This document shows positions 51,749 through 60,762 of a stretch of DNA of 64,000 nt, in pieces. The DNA is from Sphingomonas sp. 35-24ZXX (GTDB taxonomy: Bacteria; Pseudomonadota; Alphaproteobacteria; Sphingomonadales; Sphingomonadaceae). The stretch is from contig NZ_JROG01000004.1 in the NCBI RefSeq assembly GCF_000786215.1, positions 976,362 to 1,040,361 of the forward strand. Reading direction: 5' to 3'. Both the position numbers and the translations under genes were made by a program. Under the pieces are notes generated by a model. It ran no database searches, was not told the origin of the DNA, and saw only the letters and a list, made by a program, of their open reading frames with translations. The number at the start of each line of letters is the position of its first letter. Positions within the stretch are counted from its first letter, which is position 1.

Positions 51749-53263
51749 ATGTCGATTGCCCTGGGGATCGTCCCGGCCCCTCTCGCTGCACTGGTGCTGA
51801 TTGCAGGTGCAGCCGGTCCTGCAATGGGCAACCCGACCGCAGCCGTAGCACCGAGCGCGGACGAGCAGGCGCGCACCATTGCCGACCTTCAGCGGCAGAT
51901 CGATGAGCTGAAGGCGATGGTCAAGGATCTCCAGGCTGCGCAGTTGGCGACGGCGCCTCCGGTCGCACCGTCGGCCCCCGCGCAGGTGGCGGTCACATCG
52001 GAAACCGCCGCGGCTTCATCGCCGCCCCGGGTGTCCCCGGTCCAGCCGACGCCGGCCGCGCCGCAGCTGGCTTCCCAAAGCGGCGCAGCGCCGCCGACGA
52101 CCGCCGCGCGCAAGGGCATGCCGTGGTATGAGAAGCTCAGCCTACGCGGCTACACGCAGATGCGGATGAACCAGATCGTGTCGGGCGATGCGACTGCTCC
52201 TGCCGGTGTGTCCCGGCTGCGCACGATTGGCGATGGCGACGTTCGCGATGACGGAACGTTCAGCTTCCGCCGGGTGCGTCTGGTGCTGCAGGGTGATGTC
52301 AGCGACTATCTGTCGCTTTACTTCCAGCCGGATTTCGCGGTTGCGGTGTCCAACCAGTCTGCCGGTGAGCGGCGCGAGGGCTTTGCCCAGCTGCGCGATG
52401 CCTATGCCGATGTGTTTCCCACCGGCGACAAGAGCTTTCGCATCCGGCTGGGCCAGTCCAAGGTGCCTTATGGCTGGGAGAACATGCAGTCCTCGTCCAA
52501 TCGGCTTGCGCTGGACCGTACCGACGGCATCAACAGCGCGGCCCCGGGGGAACGCGACTTGGGCATCGTCGCCTATTACACGCCGACGCAGGTGCAGAAG
52601 GTCTGGGACCGGCTGGCGGCCGACGGCCAGAAGCTGTTCGGCAATTATGGCGCCTTTGGTCTGGGCGTGTTCAACGGGCAGGGGCTGAATCGCACCGAGG
52701 CGAATGGCAGCGTCATGACCGTGGGACTTGCCACCTGGCCGTTCGAACTCGACGCGCTGGGTCTGGATGGTCAGGTGCTGGAACTGGGCGGCTCGTTCAT
52801 GCGCAACCGGATCAGCCCGGAACTGCGCACCGGCGGGATCAGCCCGGTCGGGTTCAAGGACAATCGCATCGGCGTCCACGCCATTCTCTATCCCCAGCCG
52901 TTCGGTCTGCAGGCCGAGTGGAACTGGGGCAGGGGCCCCGAATTCGATCCCGTGTCCCGCCAGATCGTTGAGCGACCGCTCCGCGGCGGCTATGTCGAGG
53001 CGATGGCCCGCGTGCGTCAGTCCCCAATCGGGCCGTTCTATCCCTTTGCCCGCTGGCAATATTATCGCGGTGGCTTCAAGGGCGCGATCAACGCGCCGCG
53101 GCTGGAGACCGAAGAACTCGAACTGGGGTTCGAGTTCCTGCCTACGCCCGCGTTGGAGCTCACCGTCACCTATGGCTGGGCGTCGCGCCGCGAGGCCGAC
53201 GAGCGGCGCTTCGGCCAGGCCGAGGGTGAGTTGCTGCGCGTACAGGCGCAGTGGAATTACTGA
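51749..53263 (+). CDS. Phosphate-selective porin (OprO/OprP family)
   Basis: 504 aa. Signal peptide (ALVLIAGAAGPAMG), a short coiled coil (TIADLQRQIDELKAMVKDLQ), an Ala/Pro linker, then a 16-strand-type barrel (about 125-504) including LSLYFQPDFAVAV and LGQSKVPYGWENMQSS, with terminal aromatic VQAQWNY. The family forms trimeric anion channels for phosphate or polyphosphate. Pho boxes directly upstream support this reading. Confidence 0.9.
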   Translation: MSIALGIVPAPLAALVLIAGAAGPAMGNPTAAVAPSADEQARTIADLQRQIDELKAMVKDLQAAQLATAPPVAPSAPAQVAVTSETAAASSPPRVSPVQPTPAAPQLASQSGAAPPTTAARKGMPWYEKLSLRGYTQMRMNQIVSGDATAPAGVSRLRTIGDGDVRDDGTFSFRRVRLVLQGDVSDYLSLYFQPDFAVAVSNQSAGERREGFAQLRDAYADVFPTGDKSFRIRLGQSKVPYGWENMQSSSNRLALDRTDGINSAAPGERDLGIVAYYTPTQVQKVWDRLAADGQKLFGNYGAFGLGVFNGQGLNRTEANGSVMTVGLATWPFELDALGLDGQVLELGGSFMRNRISPELRTGGISPVGFKDNRIGVHAILYPQPFGLQAEWNWGRGPEFDPVSRQIVERPLRGGYVEAMARVRQSPIGPFYPFARWQYYRGGFKGAINAPRLETEELELGFEFLPTPALELTVTYGWASRREADERRFGQAEGELLRVQAQWNY

Positions 53264-53300
53264 ACGGCAACCGGCGCGACGCTGATACAGGCCTGCAGCA

Positions 53301-54092
53301 TCAGGCCGCGGTCTCTCCATCATATTCGATGGCTGCAGCGGCCGCGCCCGAGAGGATGAAGCCGATCGGCCGATCGCGCTCTTCCTGCAAATGGCCGATC
53401 AGGCTGGCGGTGCGGGCCAGCAGCGAAATACCCTTGAGCGCGCCGACCGGGAAGCCGACGTCCAGCATCACCGCCGGGATCGCGCCATTGACGTTGATCG
53501 GCAGCGGGCGGCCGATCGTCTCGGGCAGGCAATCGCGCAGGGCATAAAGCATGCCGATATGCTTGCCGACGATGCCGTGCTGCTGCGCCATGTCGAGCAG
53601 CAGCAGCGCGCGCGGATCGCCCGCCGAATGCTGCGGATGGCCAAAGCCGGGGATGGCCTGCTTGGTTGCGCGCAGCGTCCGGACGCCTTCGGCAGCAATG
53701 TCGGCGGCCGACCTGCCGCTGTTCTCGACCTGATCGACCAGATCGGCATAGAAGCGGCCTGCCACTTCGGCGCTTCCCAGCACCACTGATCCGCAACCCA
53801 GCAGCCCTGCGGCCACCGCGCCATGGAACGCTTCGGGCGCTGCAGCATAGGTCATCCGCGCAGCGACAACGCTGGGCACCAGGCCATGTTCGGCAATCGC
53901 GGCGAGCACGGCATTGGCGAAGAACTTCTGCACGTCGGTGGGCTCGCTCCCGGTGACGAGCAGCCAGAAATAGCTGGTGAAGTCCATCTTGCCGATGATG
54001 TCACCGCACAGGTCCTTGCCGCGCACCGTGATGCTGTCCGCATCGGACGTGCAGATCGAGGTGAAGGGGGCGTCCTGTTTGCCGATGCGCAT
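53301..54092 (-). CDS. Citrate-synthase-like protein (citryl-CoA-lyase type)
   Basis: 263 aa, much shorter than citrate synthase (about 430), matching the citryl-CoA lyase/ligase-domain group. Active-site-like segments: AFHGAVAAGLLGCGS (first His), IPGFGHPQHSAGDPR (second His), NVNGAIPAVMLDVGFP. It would make or break a C-C bond between an acyl-CoA and an oxo-acid. Divergent from a CoA-transferase with a candidate IclR operator between them. Confidence 0.85.
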   Translation of the reverse strand: MRIGKQDAPFTSICTSDADSITVRGKDLCGDIIGKMDFTSYFWLLVTGSEPTDVQKFFANAVLAAIAEHGLVPSVVAARMTYAAAPEAFHGAVAAGLLGCGSVVLGSAEVAGRFYADLVDQVENSGRSAADIAAEGVRTLRATKQAIPGFGHPQHSAGDPRALLLLDMAQQHGIVGKHIGMLYALRDCLPETIGRPLPINVNGAIPAVMLDVGFPVGALKGISLLARTASLIGHLQEERDRPIGFILSGAAAAAIEYDGETAA

Positions 54093-54146
54093 GAATTGGC
54101 TCCTCTCGCTCGCGCAGGGTGACGGTCACCCGCCCCGCGCCAATAT

Positions 54147-54178
54147 TTCGATTTACGAAGTTGATTTCGTATATCGAA
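54147..54178. promoter_or_regulatory. Candidate IclR operator pair, site 1
   Basis: Two dyads of the form TTCG-N5-CGAA, starting at 54147 and 54166 (19 bp apart), lie between the divergent citrate-synthase-like (54092) and CoA-transferase (54212) genes. The same pair with the same 19-bp spacing is at 56334-56365. Confidence 0.65.
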
Positions 54179-54211
54179 TTTTCTATGGGTGGACATCAGG
54201 GAGATGTCAAT

Positions 54212-55360
54212 ATGGCCAAGCCGCTCGCAAACGTCACCGTGCTCGAGATGGGCACGTTCATCACCGGGCCTGCCGCAGGAATGATGCTTGCCGATCTGGG
54301 CGCCGATGTCATCAAGGTCGAACGGCCCGATGGCGGCGATCCGTTCCGGGCGTTTCGTGGCGGCCTCTACAGCCCGCATTTCCAGACCTACAACCGCAAC
54401 AAGCGCTCGATCACGCTCGATACGCGCGGCGGGCCCAATCTTGACGCGTTCGACGCGATGGTCGCCAAGGCCGATGTGTTCATCCAGAATTTCCGGCCCG
54501 GCGTGGCGGACAAGCTCAATGTCGATCCCGAGCGGCTGCGCGCGATCAATCCGCGGCTGATCTATCTGTCGATTTCGGGCTTCGGAGCGACGGGCCCCGA
54601 TCGCGATCGCCCCGCGTTCGACACCGTGGCGCAGGCCGCCAGTGGTTTTCTGCGTCTGCTAGTCAACCCGGCCAATCCGCGCGTGGTCGGCCCCGCGCTG
54701 GCCGATGCGGTGACCGGTTTCTATGGTGCCTATGGCATCCTGGCTGCGCTGCACGAGCGTGCCAGCACCGGCAAGGGGCGGCTGGTCGAAGTCTCGATGT
54801 TCGAGGCAATGGCGCATTTCAACCTCGACGATTTCACGCACTATTTCTCCGATAATCAGGTGATGGGTCCCTATAGTCGGCCCAATGTCTCGCAATCCTA
54901 CGTCTTCCAGTGCCAGGGCGGAGATTGGCTAGCGCTGCATATGTCCTCGCCGCCCAAGTTCTGGGAAAACCTGGCGACTGCGGTCGGCCAGCCGGATATG
55001 CTGGAGCGCCCTGAGTTCGCCAGCCGTGACGCGCGCATTGCAAATTACGAAAAGGTGGCAAGCTTTCTCGGACCGATCTTCGCGACCCGCTCGCGTGCTG
55101 ATTGGTGCGCAACGCTGGAGCAACTGGAAGTGCCGCACTCGCCTGTCTACAGCGCGCCCGAGGTGGTCGCGACGCCTCAGGCGCAACATCTCGGCCTGAC
55201 GGTCGAAGACCCCGCCGGGCCGCATGGGCTGTTCCGCACCATTCGTTCGCCGGTCAGCTTCGACGGCCAACGCGCCACCACCGTGACCGCGCCTCCGGTG
55301 CTGGGGCAACACAATGACGAGATCCTGGGCGTGCCCGACGCATCTGCGGCGGCGGAGTGA
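54212..55360 (+). CDS. Class III (CaiB/BaiF) CoA-transferase 2
   Basis: 382 aa from ATG 54212 (AGGGAGA 7 nt upstream); the frame upstream to 54119 overlaps the operator and is not coding. VTVLEMGTFITGPAAGMML, DVIKVERPDGGDPF, RNKRSITLDTRG, catalytic Asp in LADAVTGFYGAYG. Probably activates the acid cleaved by the divergent citrate-synthase-like enzyme. Overlaps the IclR gene (GTGA). Confidence 0.9.
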   Translation: MAKPLANVTVLEMGTFITGPAAGMMLADLGADVIKVERPDGGDPFRAFRGGLYSPHFQTYNRNKRSITLDTRGGPNLDAFDAMVAKADVFIQNFRPGVADKLNVDPERLRAINPRLIYLSISGFGATGPDRDRPAFDTVAQAASGFLRLLVNPANPRVVGPALADAVTGFYGAYGILAALHERASTGKGRLVEVSMFEAMAHFNLDDFTHYFSDNQVMGPYSRPNVSQSYVFQCQGGDWLALHMSSPPKFWENLATAVGQPDMLERPEFASRDARIANYEKVASFLGPIFATRSRADWCATLEQLEVPHSPVYSAPEVVATPQAQHLGLTVEDPAGPHGLFRTIRSPVSFDGQRATTVTAPPVLGQHNDEILGVPDASAAAE

Positions 55361-56238
55361 GCACGCTGTCGGTACCTGTGACCATCACCTTGCCTGCGCC
55401 GGTCCAAGGGGCTAGCGCAGAACCCATGGAAGAAGCGCCCAAGCCCGGCAAGGACAGCGAGTACCTGTCGACCCTCGAACGCGGCCTCAAGGTATTGCGC
55501 GCGTTCGACGCGACGCATCCCGAGATGCAGCTGAGCGAGGTTGCGCAGGTGACGGGACTGAGCCCGGCGGTGGCGCGGCGCTGTCTCAATACCCTGGTGC
55601 AGCTGGGCTATGTCGCGCAGTTCGGCCGCAAGTTCCTGCTGCGCCCCGAGGTGCTGTCGTTCGGCACCGCCTATCTGTCGTCGATGAATGTCGAGCAGGT
55701 GATCCTGCCGCCGCTGCAGAAATTGCGCGACGATACCGGCGACAGCTCTTCGATGGCGGTGCTTTCGGGAACCGATATCCTCTATGTCGCGCATGTCTCG
55801 ACCAATCGGCGGATCCGGCTGGGCGCGAATGTCGGCACGCGCTTTCCGGTGCATGCAACTTCGCTGGGCAAGGTGCTGCTGGCGTTCCAGCCTGCACCGG
55901 TGATCGCGCAGTATATGGCGAGCGTCACGTTGCAACGCTTTACCGAACGCACGCTGACCAGCGCCGATGCGTTGGAGCAGCGGCTTCAGAGTGCGCGCGA
56001 GACAGGCTATGATTCGGCGCTCGACGAGCTCGATTACGGCATCGTGTCGGTCGCTGTTCCGGTGTTCGATGCCAATCGCAATGCGATCGCGTCGATCAAC
56101 TGCTCGACCTCGACCACCCGTATTTCGCAGGACGAACTCGTCCGCACCCGTCTGCCGATGCTGCGCGAAGCCGCAGCCGAAATCGGCAATTCGCTGCAGC
56201 GTTGGCCCACGCTGCTGCATTCGCTCCAGCAGAACTGA
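55357..56238 (+). CDS. IclR-family transcriptional regulator
   Basis: 293 aa from GTG 55357, coupled to the CoA-transferase stop; ATG 55426 is a shorter alternative that keeps the whole domain. Winged helix (LERGLKVLRAFD, QLSEVAQVTGLSPAVARRCLNTL) and an IclR effector domain with LGANVGTRFPVHATSLGKVLL and IVSVAVPVFD. Likely binds the paired TTCG-N5-CGAA sites on both sides of it. Confidence 0.92.
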   Translation: MSTLSVPVTITLPAPVQGASAEPMEEAPKPGKDSEYLSTLERGLKVLRAFDATHPEMQLSEVAQVTGLSPAVARRCLNTLVQLGYVAQFGRKFLLRPEVLSFGTAYLSSMNVEQVILPPLQKLRDDTGDSSSMAVLSGTDILYVAHVSTNRRIRLGANVGTRFPVHATSLGKVLLAFQPAPVIAQYMASVTLQRFTERTLTSADALEQRLQSARETGYDSALDELDYGIVSVAVPVFDANRNAIASINCSTSTTRISQDELVRTRLPMLREAAAEIGNSLQRWPTLLHSLQQN

Positions 56239-56333
56239 CCCCGCGCGCCGCAGGGCGTGTCCTCTGTGCAGAGGCTAGCCTGCCAGGCCGCGCGCCTGCG
56301 CCGGGTGTGCGCCTTCGCAAAGTGTATCAAAAC

Positions 56334-56365
56334 TTCGCATATCGAACTTGACTTCGTAATTCGAA
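56334..56365. promoter_or_regulatory. Candidate IclR operator pair, site 2
   Basis: TTCG-CATAT-CGAA at 56334 and TTCG-TAATT-CGAA at 56353, again 19 bp apart, 94 bp upstream of receptor 3. Between the dyads both sites also keep TTGA, so about 32 bp is conserved as a unit. Confidence 0.65.
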
Positions 56366-56459
56366 AAATTTACCTCTCCTTCATAACCTGCCCGCGAAGC
56401 CTGACCCGGCTTGGTTCATATGCGGCGGGACGTCACAGGATGAGGGGGAGCAGGTTCAT

Positions 56460-58643
56460 ATGGCCGCTATTTGGAACAAGGTGCTTCTGGCAGGTTCGGC
56501 ATCGGCGCTCGCGCTGATCAGCACTGCGCCGGCATTTGCGCAGGATCAGGCAGCAGACGGTGCAGCGCCCGGCGAAATCGTCGTGACGGCGCTCCGCCGC
56601 GATACCAATTTGCAGGATACGCCCGCCGCGATCACCGCGTTCAACGCGGAATCGATCGAGAATGCCGGGATCGACAAGGCGGCCGATTTCATCGGTCTGA
56701 CCTCGAACGTGCAGCTCATCGAGACGCAGAACGCGGGCAACGCCTTCGTCATCATCCGCGGCATCACCCAGAACCGCAATTCCGAGCCTTCGGTCGCCGT
56801 GGTGGTGGATGGCGTGCAGCAGGTCAACGCGGCCCAGTTCAGCCAGGAACTGTTCGATATCGAGCAGATCGAAATCCTCAAGGGCCCGCAGGGCGGTCTG
56901 TACGGACGCAATGCCATCGGCGGCGCTATCATCATCAATACCAAGCAGCCGTCGGACACGCTCGAGGGCAGGGTGTTCGCCGGGATCGACAACGGCTTCG
57001 GCTACACGCTGCGTGCCGGCATTTCCGGGCCGATCAGCGACACGCTCAAGTTCCGCATTTCGGGTTCGTACCGCGACACCGAAGGCTATATCCCCAACAC
57101 CTTCCTGGGCGAGGACGCCGATCCGCTCGAGGATATCTCGCTGCGCGGCAAGCTGCTGTGGACCCCGACCGACGAACTGACCGTCGATCTGCGCGCGTCG
57201 ATGTCGCTGCTGCGCACTCAGGCGCTCTATTACAACATCGTCGCCGATGTGAACGACACCAGCCTGCCGGTGCGCGTCAACAATGCCGGTCAGAACGACC
57301 GCGACATCTACAACGTCTCTGCCAAGATCGATTACAAGGCGGACTGGGGCTCGATCACCTCTGTCACCTCGTACGATACGCTGTCGGAAATCCTGACCGG
57401 TGACGCGTTCAACTTCCTGCCGATCCGGGAATCCTTGTTCTTCGCGATCCTCGGCTTTGACCTCAATCAGAGCCAGTTCCTCGACGTCGAGGCGATCAGC
57501 CAGGATCTGCGCATCCAGTCGGCCGATGGCGAAAAGTTCAACTGGTCGGTCGGCGGCTATTTCATCGACACCAACCGCTATATCTCGACCGGCAACATGG
57601 TCGATACCGGCAACGGCGTGTTCCCGGTGTTCCGCACCCCCAGCACCAATGCGCTCAACCCGCAGGCGACGTTCCTCGCGGATTCGCAAAGCAACTTCGC
57701 CTGGGCCGGCTATATCAACCTGGGTTACGAGTTCTCCGAAGCGTTCCGCGTCGATGCCTCGCTGCGCTACGACAAGGATCGCCGCCGCAACCGCACGCTG
57801 ACCCCGACCGCCTTCATCCCCGTTGTCCCGGGCTTCCCCACCGGCCGCACTGGCGAAGTGCGCCGCGAGACGTTTGACGAATGGCAGCCCAAGGTCACCT
57901 TGACCTACAAGCCGGTCGACAATGTCACGATCTACGGCGGTTACAGCCGTGGCTTCCGTTCGGGCGGGTTCAACCAGACGGGCGTCGGCACAGTCGCTGC
58001 CGGCACCGGCGTGGTCGGCGTTGCGGATATCTATGAGGCCGAGGTCGCCGACACGTTCGAACTGGGCGTCAAGACCACCTTGTTCGACCGGATGCTGACG
58101 CTGAATGCCAGCGCCTACACCACCAAGTCGGAAAACGGCTATTTCTTCGTCTTCCTCGCCGCAAACTCGACGCAGAACCTGGGCAATGTGCCCGAGGTTC
58201 GGCTGCAGGGCTTCGAGATCGACGGCACGCTGCGTCCGACCCAGGGCTGGGACATCAACTTCGGCCTCGGCGTGACCTATAGCGAGATCAAGGAGTTCCC
58301 CGACCCCACCGTGATCGGCAATGAAGCGCCGTTCATCTCGCGCTACACGATCAACCTGGGCACCCAGTACGAAAGCAACCTGGGCAACAGCGACCTCAAG
58401 GGCCGCATCCGCGTTGACTATAACCGTACCGGCAAGACCTGGTTCGATGTCCCCAACTCGACTGTCCGGCGTCCGGTGGACCTCGTCAACGCGCGTCTGA
58501 CGCTCGATGGCGGCGCATGGTCGCTGACCGGCTTTGCCGACAACCTGTTCAACAAGCGCTACAATGCCGAGTTTTCGCCCGGCGGCTTCGTGTTCAAGGG
58601 CCGCCCGCGCGTCTTCGGTCTCGAGGTGCTCTACAAGTTTTGA
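56460..58643 (+). CDS. TonB-dependent outer-membrane receptor 3
   Basis: 727 aa. GGGGGAGCAGG upstream of the ATG; signal peptide ending PAFAQ; TonB box EIVVTALRR; plug with IEILKGPQGGLYGRNAIGG; barrel ending FGLEVLYKF with terminal Phe. It heads the IclR-linked operon of quinone reductase, VOC protein, hydrolase and MetE-like enzyme. Substrate unknown, possibly aromatic. Confidence 0.93.
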   Translation: MAAIWNKVLLAGSASALALISTAPAFAQDQAADGAAPGEIVVTALRRDTNLQDTPAAITAFNAESIENAGIDKAADFIGLTSNVQLIETQNAGNAFVIIRGITQNRNSEPSVAVVVDGVQQVNAAQFSQELFDIEQIEILKGPQGGLYGRNAIGGAIIINTKQPSDTLEGRVFAGIDNGFGYTLRAGISGPISDTLKFRISGSYRDTEGYIPNTFLGEDADPLEDISLRGKLLWTPTDELTVDLRASMSLLRTQALYYNIVADVNDTSLPVRVNNAGQNDRDIYNVSAKIDYKADWGSITSVTSYDTLSEILTGDAFNFLPIRESLFFAILGFDLNQSQFLDVEAISQDLRIQSADGEKFNWSVGGYFIDTNRYISTGNMVDTGNGVFPVFRTPSTNALNPQATFLADSQSNFAWAGYINLGYEFSEAFRVDASLRYDKDRRRNRTLTPTAFIPVVPGFPTGRTGEVRRETFDEWQPKVTLTYKPVDNVTIYGGYSRGFRSGGFNQTGVGTVAAGTGVVGVADIYEAEVADTFELGVKTTLFDRMLTLNASAYTTKSENGYFFVFLAANSTQNLGNVPEVRLQGFEIDGTLRPTQGWDINFGLGVTYSEIKEFPDPTVIGNEAPFISRYTINLGTQYESNLGNSDLKGRIRVDYNRTGKTWFDVPNSTVRRPVDLVNARLTLDGGAWSLTGFADNLFNKRYNAEFSPGGFVFKGRPRVFGLEVLYKF

Positions 58644-58667
58644 TCCTCGCATAACGGGAAACCCACA

Positions 58668-59270
58668 GTGGCACGCATCCTCATCCTCTATTATTCGGGC
58701 TATGGTCACACCGAGGTGATGTCCAAGGCCGTGGCCGATGGCGTCAACGCGGTCGATGGCTGCGAAGCGGTGGTCAAGCGCGTGCCCGAACTAGTATCGG
58801 ATGAGGTTGCTGCCGCCGCGCACATGAAGCTCGATCAGGACGCGCCCTTTGCCAGCCCCGAGGAACTCGCCGATTATGATGGCATCATCTTCGGCACGCC
58901 CACCCGGTTCGGCAACATGGCCGCGCAGATGCGCAACTTTCTCGATCAGACCGGCGGTCTGTGGGCCAGGGGCGCGCTGATCGGCAAGCCGGGCAGCGTG
59001 TTCGTTTCCACCGCCAGCCAGCATGGCGGGCAGGAAACGACGATCACCTCGTTCCACACTAGCTTGCTGCACCATGGCATGATCGTCATCGGCCTGCCGT
59101 ACAGCTTTGCCGGCAACACCATCATGTCCGAAATCAGCGGCGGCACGCCTTATGGCGCGAGCACGATCGCAGGTGGCGACGGATCGCGTATGCCGTCGGA
59201 AAATGAGCTTGCAGGCGCCCGTTTCCAGGGCGAGCATGTGGCACGCATCACGCTGAAGCTCGCCGCCTGA
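58668..59270 (+). CDS. wrbA: NAD(P)H:quinone oxidoreductase, WrbA type
   Basis: 200 aa, GTG start, family length. Flavodoxin-like FMN loop [37 protein letters not shown], and [12 protein letters not shown]. Two-electron reduction of quinones to hydroquinones in the cytoplasm. In this operon it may keep a ring-derived quinone intermediate reduced. The wrbA symbol reflects family, not orthology proven here. Confidence 0.92.
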   Translation: MARILILYYSGYGHTEVMSKAVADGVNAVDGCEAVVKRVPELVSDEVAAAAHMKLDQDAPFASPEELADYDGIIFGTPTRFGNMAAQMRNFLDQTGGLWARGALIGKPGSVFVSTASQHGGQETTITSFHTSLLHHGMIVIGLPYSFAGNTIMSEISGGTPYGASTIAGGDGSRMPSENELAGARFQGEHVARITLKLAA

Positions 59271-59314
59271 CGGCAGGTTTTATCGGCTGCGTGAGAGATA
59301 TCGAGGAGGATGCG

Positions 59315-59857
59315 ATGACCGCACTTGTCAACCGTTTGCACCACACTGCCTATACCACCCGCGACCTGGAGGCGACCCGCGCCTTTTACGAAGACGTGCT
59401 CGGCTTCCCGCTGGTCGCGACCTATTGCGAGAAGGACGAGCTGTTCGGCAAGGAGCGCACCTATTGCCACTGCTTCTTCGCGATGAAGGACGGCAGCGCG
59501 CTGGCCTTCTTCCAGTTCGCCAACGAAGACGACCAGGCCGAATTCAGCCCGCCGATCCCGGAATCACCGTTCCACCACATCGCGCTGCATGTCGACCAGT
59601 CGGCGCAGGAAGAGCTCGAGCGCCGGATCGCGGCTGCCGGGATCACCGAGCCGCAGACCTATATTCTCGAGCATGGCTATTGCCGGTCGGTCTATGTGAA
59701 GGACCCCAATGGCATGATCATCGAGTTCACCTGCGATGCCCCCGAAGCGCTGGCGATCGAGGGCGAAGTGCGCGCCAAGGCCCGCACCGAACTCGCGCGC
59801 TGGTTGGCCGGCGATCACAGCAACAACAACACCTTCCGCAGCGCGGAAGCGGCTTGA
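59315..59857 (+). CDS. VOC-family (glyoxalase/extradiol dioxygenase fold) protein
   Basis: 180 aa from ATG 59315 (GAGGAGG 5 nt upstream). Two beta-alpha-beta-beta-beta modules: VNRLHHTAYTTRDLEATRAF and SPFHHIALHVDQ, with FTCDAPE after the likely metal Glu in GMIIEF. Candidate metal ligands are the His pair, His of the second module and this Glu. A one-unit VOC enzyme: dioxygenase, lyase or isomerase all possible. Confidence 0.86.
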   Translation: MTALVNRLHHTAYTTRDLEATRAFYEDVLGFPLVATYCEKDELFGKERTYCHCFFAMKDGSALAFFQFANEDDQAEFSPPIPESPFHHIALHVDQSAQEELERRIAAAGITEPQTYILEHGYCRSVYVKDPNGMIIEFTCDAPEALAIEGEVRAKARTELARWLAGDHSNNNTFRSAEAA

Positions 59858-59860
59858 TTC

Positions 59861-60739
59861 ATGGCGGGCCCGGTTGGCAGGCTGGGCGACGCACAGGAAA
59901 GGACGCCGCCCGCTGCCGTACTGGGCGGCGAGGCATTCTGGCTTGATGTCGGCGATGGCCTGATCGCGGTCGAAAAGCTCGGGCGGGGGCCTGCGGTCGT
60001 GCTGCTGCACGGCTGGACGCTGGACCGGCGGATGTGGGCGCTGCAAACGCGCGCTCTGGCCGACCGGTTTACCTTCATCGCGCTCGACCGGCGCGGCTTT
60101 GGCCAGTCCACTGCGCCAGCCGATCGCGCGCGCGAGGTTGACGACCTTGCCAGCCTTGCGGATCGCCTGGAGCTTGCGAGCTTCCATCTGGTCAGCATGT
60201 CGCAGGCCGGAGCGACCGCGATCGCCTTTGCGCAGCAGCACCGCGACCGTGTGGCGACGCTGGTGCTGCAGGGCATCTCCATCGCTGGGATCGCCGATCA
60301 TTCGAACGCATCCGATCGCATACCTCTGGATGATTATGCGGCGATGGTGCGGGGTGGTCGGCTTGACGAGATGAAGCGCCACTGGGCAGGGCACGCGCTG
60401 ATGGCGGGCCTGTCGGGCGAGGGGGCCACGATAGGCGCTGCCATGCTGGCCGACTATGATGGCAGCGATCTGCTGGATGGACCTGCCGGCCCCTCGGCGA
60501 GGCTCGATCATGTCGCCGCCTTGATGATGCCGGTGCTCGCGATCACTGGCGATGCCGATACCTCCTGGCGCCGCAGCGTCACCCAGGCCGTGGCGCGCAG
60601 CGCGCCGCTCGGCCAGGCGCGGTTCGTGCGCGAAGGTGGGCACCTGTGCAACCTGTCGCATCCGATCGAATTCAACGCCGTTCTCTCGGCATTTCTCAGC
60701 CGGCCGTTGCTGCCGGTCCCCGATGCCGTGAATGATTGA
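59861..60739 (+). CDS. Alpha/beta hydrolase
   Basis: 292 aa, 3 bp after the VOC gene. VVLLHGWTLDRRMWALQTRA (HG oxyanion motif), FIALDRRGFGQS, nucleophile elbow SMSQAGAT (Gly replaced by Ser at its first position), acid/His later in ITGDADTS and GGHLCNLSHP. No signal peptide. Fits a ring-cleavage-product or ester hydrolase acting after the VOC enzyme. Confidence 0.87.
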   Translation: MAGPVGRLGDAQERTPPAAVLGGEAFWLDVGDGLIAVEKLGRGPAVVLLHGWTLDRRMWALQTRALADRFTFIALDRRGFGQSTAPADRAREVDDLASLADRLELASFHLVSMSQAGATAIAFAQQHRDRVATLVLQGISIAGIADHSNASDRIPLDDYAAMVRGGRLDEMKRHWAGHALMAGLSGEGATIGAAMLADYDGSDLLDGPAGPSARLDHVAALMMPVLAITGDADTSWRRSVTQAVARSAPLGQARFVREGGHLCNLSHPIEFNAVLSAFLSRPLLPVPDAVND

Positions 60740-60762
60740 CCTTGCAATGGAGTATCCCACCG

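Noticed and set aside
56433..58709. 758-codon open frame on the minus strand
   Set aside because: Antisense to receptor 3; no signal, domain or ribosome-binding site.
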